Origin: Avena insularis
Taxonomy: Eukaryota > Streptophyta > Magnoliopsida > Poales > Poaceae
Length of the DNA stretch: 64,000 nt
NCBI GenBank assembly: GCA_023614405.1
Contig: CM042693.1
Location: 338,937,527 to 339,001,526 of the forward strand
Reading direction: 5' to 3'
The notes under the pieces are model-generated. The model saw nothing but the letters and a program-made list of their open reading frames with translations, was not told where the DNA came from and ran no database searches. Both the position numbers and the translations under genes were made by a program. The stretch's first letter is position 1; each line of letters begins with the position of its first letter. This document shows positions 55,178 through 64,000 of this stretch, piece by piece.

Positions 55178-55784
55178 TGACACTAGTCCCCAAGCGCCTA
55201 AGGACTTGGCCAGTGGGAAAGGTCTTGCAAGCTTCTTTGTTTCTCGAGATAGTTTGATGATGAGGTCCGGCTAGAGCTTTTCCTTTTGCTTTCCAGCTGG
55301 GTTCAACTGGCTGCGGAATCGATGGCCGCCCACTGGGCGTAAATAGCGAAGGCAGCGACCGGCTAGAAAAGCTGGAGCTGAAACGTCTGGTGGATGAGGT
55401 TAGTGATGTCGTTAGCCACGACCGTTTCTCTGACGCACGTCGCGACAGTTTGACTCCTGCGTCATTGTGCCAGTTTTTGGTAACTGTGCGCACGTCTTGC
55501 CGCAACGGTTTCTCGAGGCGAGTGCGCATGCCTCGCCTCTCGCGTAACGCCTGTGGATCTTCTGGGCGAGGTTGCGCTGGCAGGAAGGATCCGGAACCGT
55601 AACGTCACGGGATTGTAAGATCCGTGCGGCCACGTGTCGCGTGGGAGCGGAGGAGATGACGGTGTCCCCTGCGAAGATAAATAGGGCCCCAGGGGGAGGC
55701 TTCCCACTTTGTCTTCCTTTATCTCTCACCTTCCTTGCCTTCTCGCCCTTGCCTTCTCGCTTTGCTCTTCCCCCTGCGCCGCCA
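55178..55784 (+). repeat. Probable 5' LTR of the PF04195-type element
   Basis: TGACACTAGTCCCC at 55178 is taken as the start and GCGCCGCCA at 55784 as the end. A TATA-like ATAAATAG lies at 55677-55684 and a tRNA-Met-like primer site 5 bp after the end. The start is uncertain because no target duplication or second LTR is visible. Confidence 0.45.
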
Positions 55785-55789
55785 GTTCG

Positions 55790-55803
55790 TGGTATCTAGA
55801 GCC
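55790..55803 (+). other. Primer binding site-like sequence, tRNA-Met type with one inserted base
   Basis: TGGTATCTAGAGCC differs from TGGTATCAGAGCC by one inserted T. Confidence 0.6.
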
Positions 55804-55845
55804 GTCGTCGCTCCTCGTTATCTTGCTGGGAAATCCAATTTCCAC

Positions 55846-56743
55846 CATGGCCTCTCCTCCCGCCGAGATACTGCCGGAGCAACGGGGTAGCTGGTGTGGC
55901 TCGTTTGTGACGAACGACCTTGTCGACAAGTACCGGCAGGGGAAATTTCTCCCCTCGTCGCGGCTGGTGAAGCATCGTCTCGCTCCGGAGTGAGAGCGGG
56001 AGCCCGAGCCCCAAGCTGGGGATCGGGTCGTCTTCCTCGCCCACTTCGCCCACGGCTTTGGCCTTCCCGTTAGCCCCTTCCTTCTTTAGCTCTTCGAGTT
56101 CTTCGATTTCTAGCTCCACCACTTCAGCACCAACGCCATCACGCAGTTGTCGCATCATGCGGCATGCTACGAATCTTATCTTGGGGTCTGGCCCGATGTG
56201 GCAAACTTCTTTGAGTTCTTCCACTTCAAGGTCCAGAACATCATCAAGGACGACCCGCTGACGGATACGGGTAGCTGCGCCATCCCCGCGGCCCTCCTCG
56301 CCGATGCATGGTTTGACCTCCCTGACACCGTCAAGCTCTAGCAGCGCTCATACTTCTATGTGAGAAATGCCACGAACATCGACTGGATCGGGCTACCGCC
56401 CTTTGTCAATGTGCCTTCGATGCAGAAGGCTTGGACGGTGAAGGGGATCGGGGCCCAGGCGGACATCGATGTGATAGCCACCTGGGTGGAGGCGATGGTG
56501 GCGACGGAGTGTCTCACCGCTCGGGACATCGCGCCCTCCTGGATGGCGCGTCACGTACTTCTGCTCCAGAGGCGGTCGCACAAGATGTGCTAGTTGTCCA
56601 CCGTAGACGACCCGACCTAGACGTCATGGAAGGAGGTGCCATACGAGGCGCTGCGGAACTGGATCTCCATGATCTCCAAGTTCTGTGTGGAGGCGACTTG
56701 GTCGTACTCCTGCCCGCCATACCACCGCGGCCGCCTGCCACCT
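55846..56743 (+). pseudogene. PF04195-like ('putative gypsy type transposon') Gag ORF, degenerate and truncated
   Basis: The ATG at 55846 (MASPPAEILPEQRGSWCG, preceded by CCACC) opens a frame that continues through several stops: RVVFLAHFAHGFGLPVSPFL, then HAACYESYLGVWPDVANFF, then AWTVKGIGAQADIDVIATW. The FLAHF..GFGLP and E(S/G)YLG(V/L)WP pattern is that of Pfam PF04195, common in grass Gypsy-like and large derivative elements. Stops lie at about 55991, 56086, 56110, 56339 and 56591. The reading is cut at 56743 by the next LTR. Confidence 0.65.
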
Positions 56744-58632
56744 TGATACGTCCAAAACATATCTACTTTTCCAAACACTTTTTCTATTGTTTCTCCTCTA
56801 AACTTGTATGATTTGGATACAACTAACATGGACTGACGCTGTTTTTAGCAGAATTACCTTGGTGTCTAGTTTTTGTGCAGAAAATCAACTATCGGGAAAA
56901 ATCCCGGAAAATATGCCAAAAATCCTATTTCACTAGAAGACTCACGGAGCCAGAATATGAGACGTAGTGGGGACCTAGGGGGCCTACACCCCCTAGCCGC
57001 ACGGTCTAGGCCTGGCCGCGCCTAGAGGGGGTGTGGCCGCCCCAGGCACCCCTCGGCCTTCCTCTTCGCCTATAAGTTGCCTCATAACATAAAAACTCAG
57101 GGGGGTGGACGTTTTTCCAGAAAGAGTTCCCTGCGCCGCCACCACCAGAAACCGCGATTCAGAACCAGAAACTCCATTCTGGCAACCTCCCGGGATGAGG
57201 AATTTGGAGAGGATCATCGCCATCGTCATCACCAATGCCTCTCCATCAACCATCCATGTTTCCCTCATCCATGAGTGAGTAATCCCCCACTATAGGCTAT
57301 GGGGATGGTAGGGATTGGATGAGTTCTATCATGTAATCGAATAAGATTGTTAGGGCATAGTGCCTAGTATCTCTATTAGTGTTATTTGACTTTGTTGCAA
57401 CTTGTTGTGCTTAATGCTTGTCACTAGGGCCCGAGTGCCATGATCTTAGATCTGAACTTATTATTGATTCATTATGATAGTATTGCTTGTGATCTTACCT
57501 GCAAGTTGTGTACACATATCATTGTCTGGATCCAAAGGCCCCGAAGTGACAGAAATTGGGACAACCTGAGGGGATGGCTGTGATGTGAGGATCACATGTG
57601 TTCACGGAGTGTTAATGCTTTGCTCTGGTGCTCTATTAAAAGGAGCACCTTAATTGCCAATAGTTACCTTGAGGCCCCGCTGCAACAAGCTAGCAGGACA
57701 GAAGATGTTGTGCAAGTTCTCATTACGAGCACGCATGACTATATATGGAGCACATGCCTATGATTGTTTAGTACTTGGATGCTTATTCTTATTTGTCTAC
57801 AAATTCCCTAGATCTTGAAGTTACATGTTTAGACTTGTCCATGCAACGCCCGTCCATCCATCCCTATGCCTACCGCGCTCATATCCTACTATTTGCTACT
57901 ACTGTTACTATTGCTCTTGAGGACATGGGAGAAGTCATGTTGTTAGTAGTGAATCTGTGTTGAGTTATTATTCAATGGTTTAGTAATTAAGTTGTGGTGC
58001 TATTCTTCTAGTGGTGTCATGTGAACGTCGACTACATGAAACTTGACCATTTATGGGCCTAGGGGATGCATTGTGTATTTGGCTACTAATTGTGGGGTTG
58101 CCGGAGTGATAGAAACCTGAACGCCCCTTAGGATACCTTTGCACAAGGGAGTGTAGGATCTCAGAGTTTAAGGCTATGGTTAGATTTATATCTTAATTAC
58201 TTTCCTATATTTACGGATGTTTGTAGGGGGTTTAATCACAAGTATGTATTAGTCCTAGGAAGGGCGGTATGTTAGCATAGGTTCACCCACACAACACTTA
58301 CAAACACCAAAGAAGAGTACTCAGCTATTTGAAGCGAAAGCACTTGACAGAATTCCCATGTGTCCTCGAGAACGTTTGGTCCTTATAAGTATTTCCACCG
58401 GCTTGTCCTTTTCTAAGAAAGGATTGGGCCACTAGCTCCGTTTGTTCGTTACTTTTGTTACTTGCTCTTTGTTTTGTTGCCTTGTCAGAAAACCACTAAA
58501 AATCTATTTGCTAAGTATTCACAGGGATATCCTTCTCCATACCATTGTTCAGCACCTTCTGCTCCTTGTTGGGATTGACACTCCTATTTATCAAAAGTAC
58601 TACGATACACCCCCTATACTTGTGGGTCATCA
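56744..58632 (+). repeat. Chimeric 5' LTR: two different Athila LTR types joined near 57905
   Basis: 56744 to about 57905 starts TGATACGTCCAAAACATATC and is a different LTR type from those at 22631-24723. From GAGGACATGGGAGAAGTCATG (about 57908) to 58632 the sequence is the 3' half of the LTR type used by the elements at 23233 and 29978. Confidence 0.75.
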
Positions 58633-58643
58633 AGACTATTTTC

Positions 58644-58660
58644 TGGCGCCGTTGCCGGGG
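58644..58660 (+). other. Primer binding site, tRNA-Asp type
   Basis: TGGCGCCGTTGCCGGGG lies 11 bp after the LTR end and matches the complement of the plant tRNA-Asp 3' end. Confidence 0.85.
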
Positions 58661-58748
58661 AGTGAAGCGCTATTGAAGAGTGGAACTGGTAAGGGAAACT
58701 TTCACTGTGAGTATTGCTCTTGTTACTGCTTGTTACTTTGTTTCCAAT

Positions 58749-60419
58749 ATGGATAATCCACTTGGTTTTCTGTTTGGGAAAACTACTACCACTGCTAGAG
58801 TAGCAGATGAACCACCACCTGTTGAGATAGATCCTTTTAAGATACCTACAAGTATTGTTAATCCTGTTATGGATAATTATTATTTTGGGGATGGAACTGT
58901 CCATCCCGGTGATCACTTGTTTTTTATCCATGAATTATGGGGGTTGTTTAAGTGTGCAGGTATCACAACTGAACAGGTGAAGAAGAAGATACTTTGCATA
59001 TCCTTGAAAGGGAGAGTTGAAGAATGGTATAAGCTGCTGAAGAATGGACAATCCATGGAATGGGAGGAGATGGCTTCTCTCTTTTACTCTAAATTTTATC
59101 CTCCTAGTGAAATTCATAAGCATAGAAATCTTATATATAACTTTTGGCCTCTTGATGGAGAAAGTACAGCTCAAGCTTGGGGGAGATTGAAGTTACTAAT
59201 GATCAAATGTCCTATTCATGAACTCCCTAACAATATTATTCTCAATAACTTTTATGCTAGGCTTTCTCTTCATGATAAAGATTTACTAGATGCTTATTGT
59301 GCTAGATCATTCACACGTATGAAGGAAGAAGCTAAATGGGATCTCTTAGACCGTATTCAAGAAAACACTGAAGCTTGGGAGAATGACAAAGGAAGAAAGT
59401 CATGTATAGACTATGATTATGAATGCATTAAATCTTTTATGGGAACTGATGACTTCCGTGATATTAGCAATGAGTTTGGTCTTGATCCTCAAGTCCTTGC
59501 AAAATGTTTTAAGGCCTTTGCCTCTTATATTGAAATTCCCAAGAAAGAGTGGGACAAGTACCATGCTCCTTATAAAGACATTGTTACCCATGTTCCTGCC
59601 GATGTAGAGGTTTGTACTGTTGATCCTATTTTTCCTGAACCTTATGTCGAGAAAACTCCTTTTCCTTCCAAAGTAAGGGAGCATTCCATTATGGCTAATG
59701 TGGTTAGCAAAAGCTCAAAGAAAACTATAGGGTCCGATGAGCTTATTGATATTGAGCCTGTGGTAGCTATTGTGAAAGACCTTGTCACTAGAAATATAGA
59801 GGATGAGCATATTGTCTTCTGTGAAGACGCTGCTAATATTGTTTCTCATCCTAAGAAAGTTAGAAAAGCTAGTGTCCTGTGCTTTCTGTTAAAATTGGTA
59901 GTCATAGCTGTTATGGTTTATGTGATATTGGTGTTAGTTCTAGTGCTATCCCTTATGAGCTTTACAGGGAAATTATGCATGAGATTGGTCCTTGTGAGCA
60001 TGATGACATTGATGTGGTTATTCACCTTGCTAATATAGAGCAAGTTTTCCCCATTGGCATTGTAAGAGATGTGGAGGTCCTTTGTGGTAAGATTAAATAT
60101 CCTGCTGATTTTCTAGTACTTGGTAAAGCATCTAGTAAAACCTATCCTATCATCTTTGGTAGACCCTTTCTGAATACTTGTGGGGCTATCATAGGCTGTA
60201 GGAAGGAAAAAGTTTTGACTAAGTTTGCTGGAGAGTCTTATGACTTTAATTTTTACGAATTTTCCAAAACTCCTTATGAAAATGAACTGCCAGATGAGGA
60301 TTCAAGGTTGAACAAATTTTTGCTATTTCTCTTGCTCCTAACAATGCCTTGCAACAGTTCATGGAAGATCATGAAAGCGATGCCTTCATGAATGAAAGAA
60401 ATGAGATTGACGAAGCTTT
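58749..60419 (+). pseudogene. Athila-type Gag-protease, frameshifted
   Basis: Gag is open from the ATG at 58749 (MDNPLGFLFGK) for over 370 codons, including DGTVHPGDH, WYKLLKNGQSMEWEE, FYSKFYPPSEIHKHRN and AQAWGRLKLL. About 2 nt are missing near 59872, so the protease (GLCDIGVSSSAIPYELY, IIFGRPFLNTCGAIIGC) continues in another frame from about 59879. A further 1-nt shift near 60305 leads to QFMEDHESDAFMNERNEIDEAF, where the element is cut. It is more complete than the antisense copy and reads Trp and Glu where that copy has stops. The RT region would follow but is missing. Confidence 0.85.
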
Positions 60420-60985
60420 TGTAGAGGTCCCAACCTTTAATAAGGTAGAGATCCCTGTGTTTACAATGCTAGTCCCTGGATCAATATCTAGCATCCATAG
60501 TTAATATGTAATATCAAGAAACAAAGGTCATATTACAACTTTATAACCAGGAATAAAATAATTCATTACATCTTACATAGCTCATGTGGCTATCTCATTA
60601 CAATGCAGCAGAAATAACTATAGCATGGGGTCCTTCATCTTCAAAGTGCTACAGGCAATCATGTTGGTTGTAGACTTGTAATCCTAATCAAATCAACTCA
60701 CTAACATCAAACAAACCTGCAACATAATAAGTTACATCCACAAGGGTCAATACATTTGAATTGTATTGGCAAGTGATACTATGGTAGTATAGTGGAGTCT
60801 ATCATCTATATGCATTTGGCTAAGTGGAGCTTAGGCTTTCTTTGCTCAAAATAGATTTTCCTTATCATTTGAAAACACTAATTTTTTGCTTGACAAAATC
60901 ACCCAAGGCATCTCCCAATAGAAATTGGTGATCCTTCAACCCTTGTTCAACCACAAGTTTTTAACTTAGAAATTGGGATGAGGAG
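60420..60985 (-). mobile_element. Antisense Tekay-like LTR fragment (3' end of the LTR)
   Basis: Read on the - strand it ends GGTTGGGACCTCTACA and matches the last part of the LTR ends at 12236 and 18029 near its terminus. Further in, the CTCATCCCAATTTCTAAG segment is closer to the chromovirus LTR. It is therefore a third, intermediate subfamily. It is cut at 60986 by another LTR. Confidence 0.75.
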
Positions 60986-63900
60986 TGTCAACACCCGGAT
61001 TTTTCAATCCTAGATGCCTGTTATGCCATACATCGCAATCCCAGGATTACCATTTTTGTGAGACATAACAGAATTGGATACCATAGTACTTCATCCATTA
61101 CAACGATACAAAAGTTCTTACACGAATAGGGATCTCATGATCTAGTTCTTAATACAACATCAAGCAGCGGAATACGTAATAATAACGGTAGCGTAGGTGA
61201 AGCTCCATCTTCGGGGTCACAGGCAATGCTGACGATGGGAGATGATCCTAGTTGTCGAACCTTCCCGGGTCCATCCTCCGGTACTCCTCTTCATAGTCTG
61301 GCCATGGGAATAGCCAGGGACAAAGCCATGAGTACTCTTTAAGTACTCGCAAACTAATACTAACAAGTAAAGGGGTTTTTGGATAATAGGACACTAGGCT
61401 CTAGGGTTGTTTTGCAAAAAGCCAGGTTTATCTCTACTAAGCTCCAAAGCTAGTCACAATTTTATAACTCCTAAGTGGGATCTTGTAGTTCAGGTCACAA
61501 CTCATGGTCAAGTCAAAGTCTCAACTCATTTCACAAGTCATTTTAAAAGGGTCCGACGGGGAACAAGATGGCTACTCCAATCTGTCCATAATCATGACGC
61601 TGCTATTCAATAGTTTGACACTGCAGAGATTGTACACTTTCACCACAACATTCGATACATCCGTCAGAACAAATCCTGAATTCACCATACTCAGATGCGG
61701 ATAATCAATCCTAACCTTTCAATTACACTCCTAGTATAAGCACCTCTCCTGAGTTTGGCCTCCCAACCATGACCACCTGCCATCTTGGGTCTTTGCAGTG
61801 GACAATCTTCACAAGGTAGCCTCAGCTCAGACCTTGGCCGTGAGGGAACTAATACTAAGGTATATAAGTGTCCAGTCAAGCCCTACCCAATATTCGGGTA
61901 TTGTGGTTATACGATAAAATTGGAATGGTATCGCATCCAGACAACCATCAATTTTATAAAGGGCTAAGGCTCCTGCCTCAACATTTTCATCACCAAAATC
62001 ATCAAGTGTTTGGAAACACATGTCCAAAAAATTTCAATAGAATGATCCATCATTCCAAGGTTTTCATAACCATTTTCCACCAAGTACTCCCATCTAACGT
62101 TGATCAAGTTTTATGCTTAGCACTAGCATCTACAGTTGGGAATGGTAATAAGGAGGGGTGGTAACTGGTGGAGTTTCACTAAGTCCAACATTATATCTTA
62201 GGCTGAGATCAAGGTTTCTAGCTTAGGCCAAATTTTATGCTCTTAGGGCAAACTTGAGCACAGCTGTCTAATATCTACCAAACTCTTAAGTAGACTCTAA
62301 GTAAGCTTTGATAAAGAAATAAAGTAAGAAGCTTGCCATAAAACTAGGATTGGTTTAGCAAGTTGGTATGATCACATACGCTTAAGGCATATAGTATTCA
62401 TATCACAAGCATGGGTTTGTGGCAACAATAGGGTATCTTGCAAGTGTTAGCTTGCACATTCACTAGTAGTATTAGGCTTGCATAGGTATAGTATCTTGCA
62501 AGGGTTAGCTTGCATCAATGTCAATATAAGCTTGCCTTGTGCAGAGCAGTGGTTGAAGTTCTCCTCGGCTTCCTCTTCGTAGTATCCTTCTTCCTCCTCG
62601 TAGTATCCTTGGTCGGTACTAGCGTCTATGAATAAATACGAGGTACACAATCACCAATCAATACTTAACTACTTGCAATCATCACACACAAGGGTCCTAT
62701 AGATGATCTAGCATCATCTCTAACATTACAAGGTTAAGGATTGGTTTAAGTCCTTTTATTTTAGAAAAGTAATTTCTACTCATTGAAAAACTACTTAAGA
62801 TTTAATATTCTCCAAACTAAACATGGGATCATGTTGAAACATGTCATCACCACATATTGTAGGTCATGGGAATGTGATTTAAAGTGGTGTCACAATTTAA
62901 TAAGGTTTTACCCTTTTATTTTAATTGATTAAAGTGGTTAGAAATGCTTATGTAGCATTCTTTTATTCCTTGAACAATATTTCTGCAAGTAAACCTATAT
63001 ATTTTTATATATTCTGAAAGGTATGGTTAAATGTGATTTTTGAGAGTTGGAATCAACTCAAAAGCTTTTATGGTTTAAATTTGAAAAATGTTTGAATGCA
63101 GAAAAGCTTCTGCCTTGTTATTTTTTCTATGGGTGATCTACAGATCCAAATGACTTGAATCCAACGGGCTTGGATTAAGCATTCACAAACCTTTCCAACA
63201 AAATTGGTTTCATCCAATTTGGTGCACTGAATCGACCTGGGTTGATTTTTGAAGTTGGGTACAGAAGTGAGTTTGAAATTAAAAAGAAAAAGGTTTAATT
63301 TGAATTGCTGGCCAAGGGAAATTTAACGGGCCCTGCTAAGCGCAGTGCTCGCTGGCGCGTAAGTGGGTGTCCCCACTGCCAAAGGACACGGGGCTGGGCG
63401 AAGCGGTATGGGGCAACGTGGGTCGTTCGATCTAGTTCTAATCCAACGGCTGAGGGTCATCGTCGACGCGAGACAGCTCCGGCGAGAACGAAACCTAGCG
63501 CGGCCAGTGGGGGGTGCTGGGGTTCACCGGGGTACGGGCGAGGGTCGTCAAGGCGGGTGAACGACGAAGTCGACGACGGCGATCCTCCTGGTACCGGTGG
63601 CTTCTCCTGGGGCGGCTCCAATCGCTGGCTCCCTTCTTCTCCAGAGGCGGCGGGCTCCGGTGAAATTCCGGCGAAGTGGTGCTCGCCTTGCTCTGAGGAT
63701 GGTGTGGCACGGTCAGTGGGGAGAGGGGAGTGAGATGGTGTGAAGAAATCGTGCGGGGATGGCCTCTATTTATAGTCGAGCGAGGGGACCGTCGGGGCGC
63801 AAGGTGAGCTCGTCGGGGGCGACGTTACAGGCAGCTAATGGCATGGGCAAGGGTAGGGGACGGTGGTGTGTCTCCTGGCGATGCTCAACGACATGATCGC

Positions 63901-64000
63901 GAGGCATGGGGCGGTGTGGTTTGGTCTGGAACGGGCGGCGCGCTCATGCAGAGGCGGCGCTTCGACGGCGCGGTGGTTGTATGGCACGGGCGGCAAACGG
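60986..64000 (-). mobile_element. Antisense LTR of the 4.0 kb Gypsy family, running off the right edge
   Basis: TGTCAACACCCGG at 60986 is the reverse complement of the end of the solo LTR at 53009. The match continues through the TGCAGA region (about 61625), the TATA box (63767-63774) and into the upstream GC-rich part. About 3.0 of 4.0 kb is visible. Whether it is a solo LTR or part of a full element cannot be told from this window. Confidence 0.88.

Larger units (their letters stand above)
56744..60419 (+). mobile_element. Athila-type Gypsy element with chimeric 5' LTR, truncated at the right
   Basis: An LTR at 56744-58632, a tRNA-Asp primer site and gag-protease in the + orientation. The element inserted into the PF04195-like ORF. 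Its interior is cut at 60419 by an antisense Tekay-like LTR, so pol and the 3' LTR are not seen. The flank CACCT (56739-56743) would be one side of the target duplication. Confidence 0.85.

Overview
This window is a piece of a large, transposon-rich plant nuclear genome. The long LTR retrotransposons nested inside each other, the BARE/Angela-like Copia LTR, the Athila- and Tekay-type Gypsy elements, the CACTA terminus and the GC-rich first exons all point to a grass, most likely a large-genome Pooideae (wheat, barley, oat or ryegrass relatives). The species cannot be fixed from the sequence. No tRNA, rRNA or CRISPR features were seen.

Genic island, 1-3.95 kb. The 3' end of a BET/GTE-type protein (NET domain, + strand, open at the left edge) is followed by a degenerate tandem copy of its own 3' end. 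It converges on a complete four-exon soluble epoxide hydrolase gene (- strand, 323 aa) that carries a foldback element in intron 2 and TGACGTCA and CACGTG boxes upstream. From 4 to 8 kb there is AT-rich sequence, the 3' end of a decayed CACTA transposon ending at 6506, and an unassigned lysine-rich ORF remnant.

Nested region 1, 8.04-19.43 kb. A solo Copia LTR of about 1.66 kb is split by a 9.7 kb Tekay/Del-like Gypsy element (TSD GATGA) with two 3.94 kb LTRs. Its interior encodes only an intact Gag and no pol. It is flanked by remnants, a diverged 200-bp tandem duplication and an antisense Gypsy LTR-like fragment.

Nested region 2, 22.63-45.17 kb. Three elements sit inside one another: an Athila-type element reduced to LTR sequence (TSD ATGAT); inside its 5' LTR an antisense Athila-type element with Gag-protease and an accessory coiled-coil ORF but no RT or integrase (TSD CCACT); and inside that element's 5' LTR a 12.5 kb Tekay chromovirus (TSD GCTTC). 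The chromovirus has Gag, protease, RT, RNase H, integrase and chromodomain, all damaged, plus two additional ORFs between the primer binding site and gag. Each of its three ORF starts lies directly after an AG that looks like a splice acceptor.

Right part. A two-exon zf-XS-like gene (- strand, about 47 kb, one in-frame stop) lies among short low-copy repeats. A tandem array (about 125-150 bp, then 68-bp units) is split by a 4.0 kb solo Gypsy LTR (TSD TTTAT). Next come an element with a PF04195-like Gag ORF, an Athila Gag-protease element behind a chimeric LTR, an antisense Tekay-like LTR fragment, and an antisense copy of the 4.0 kb LTR family that runs off the right edge.

The most interesting signals are the chromovirus with alternative ORFs behind splice-acceptor-like starts, a TGTCC-N8-GGACA inverted repeat at a fixed distance from the 3' end of LTRs of several families, and the gag-only and gag-protease-only elements that look like mobilised non-autonomous partners.
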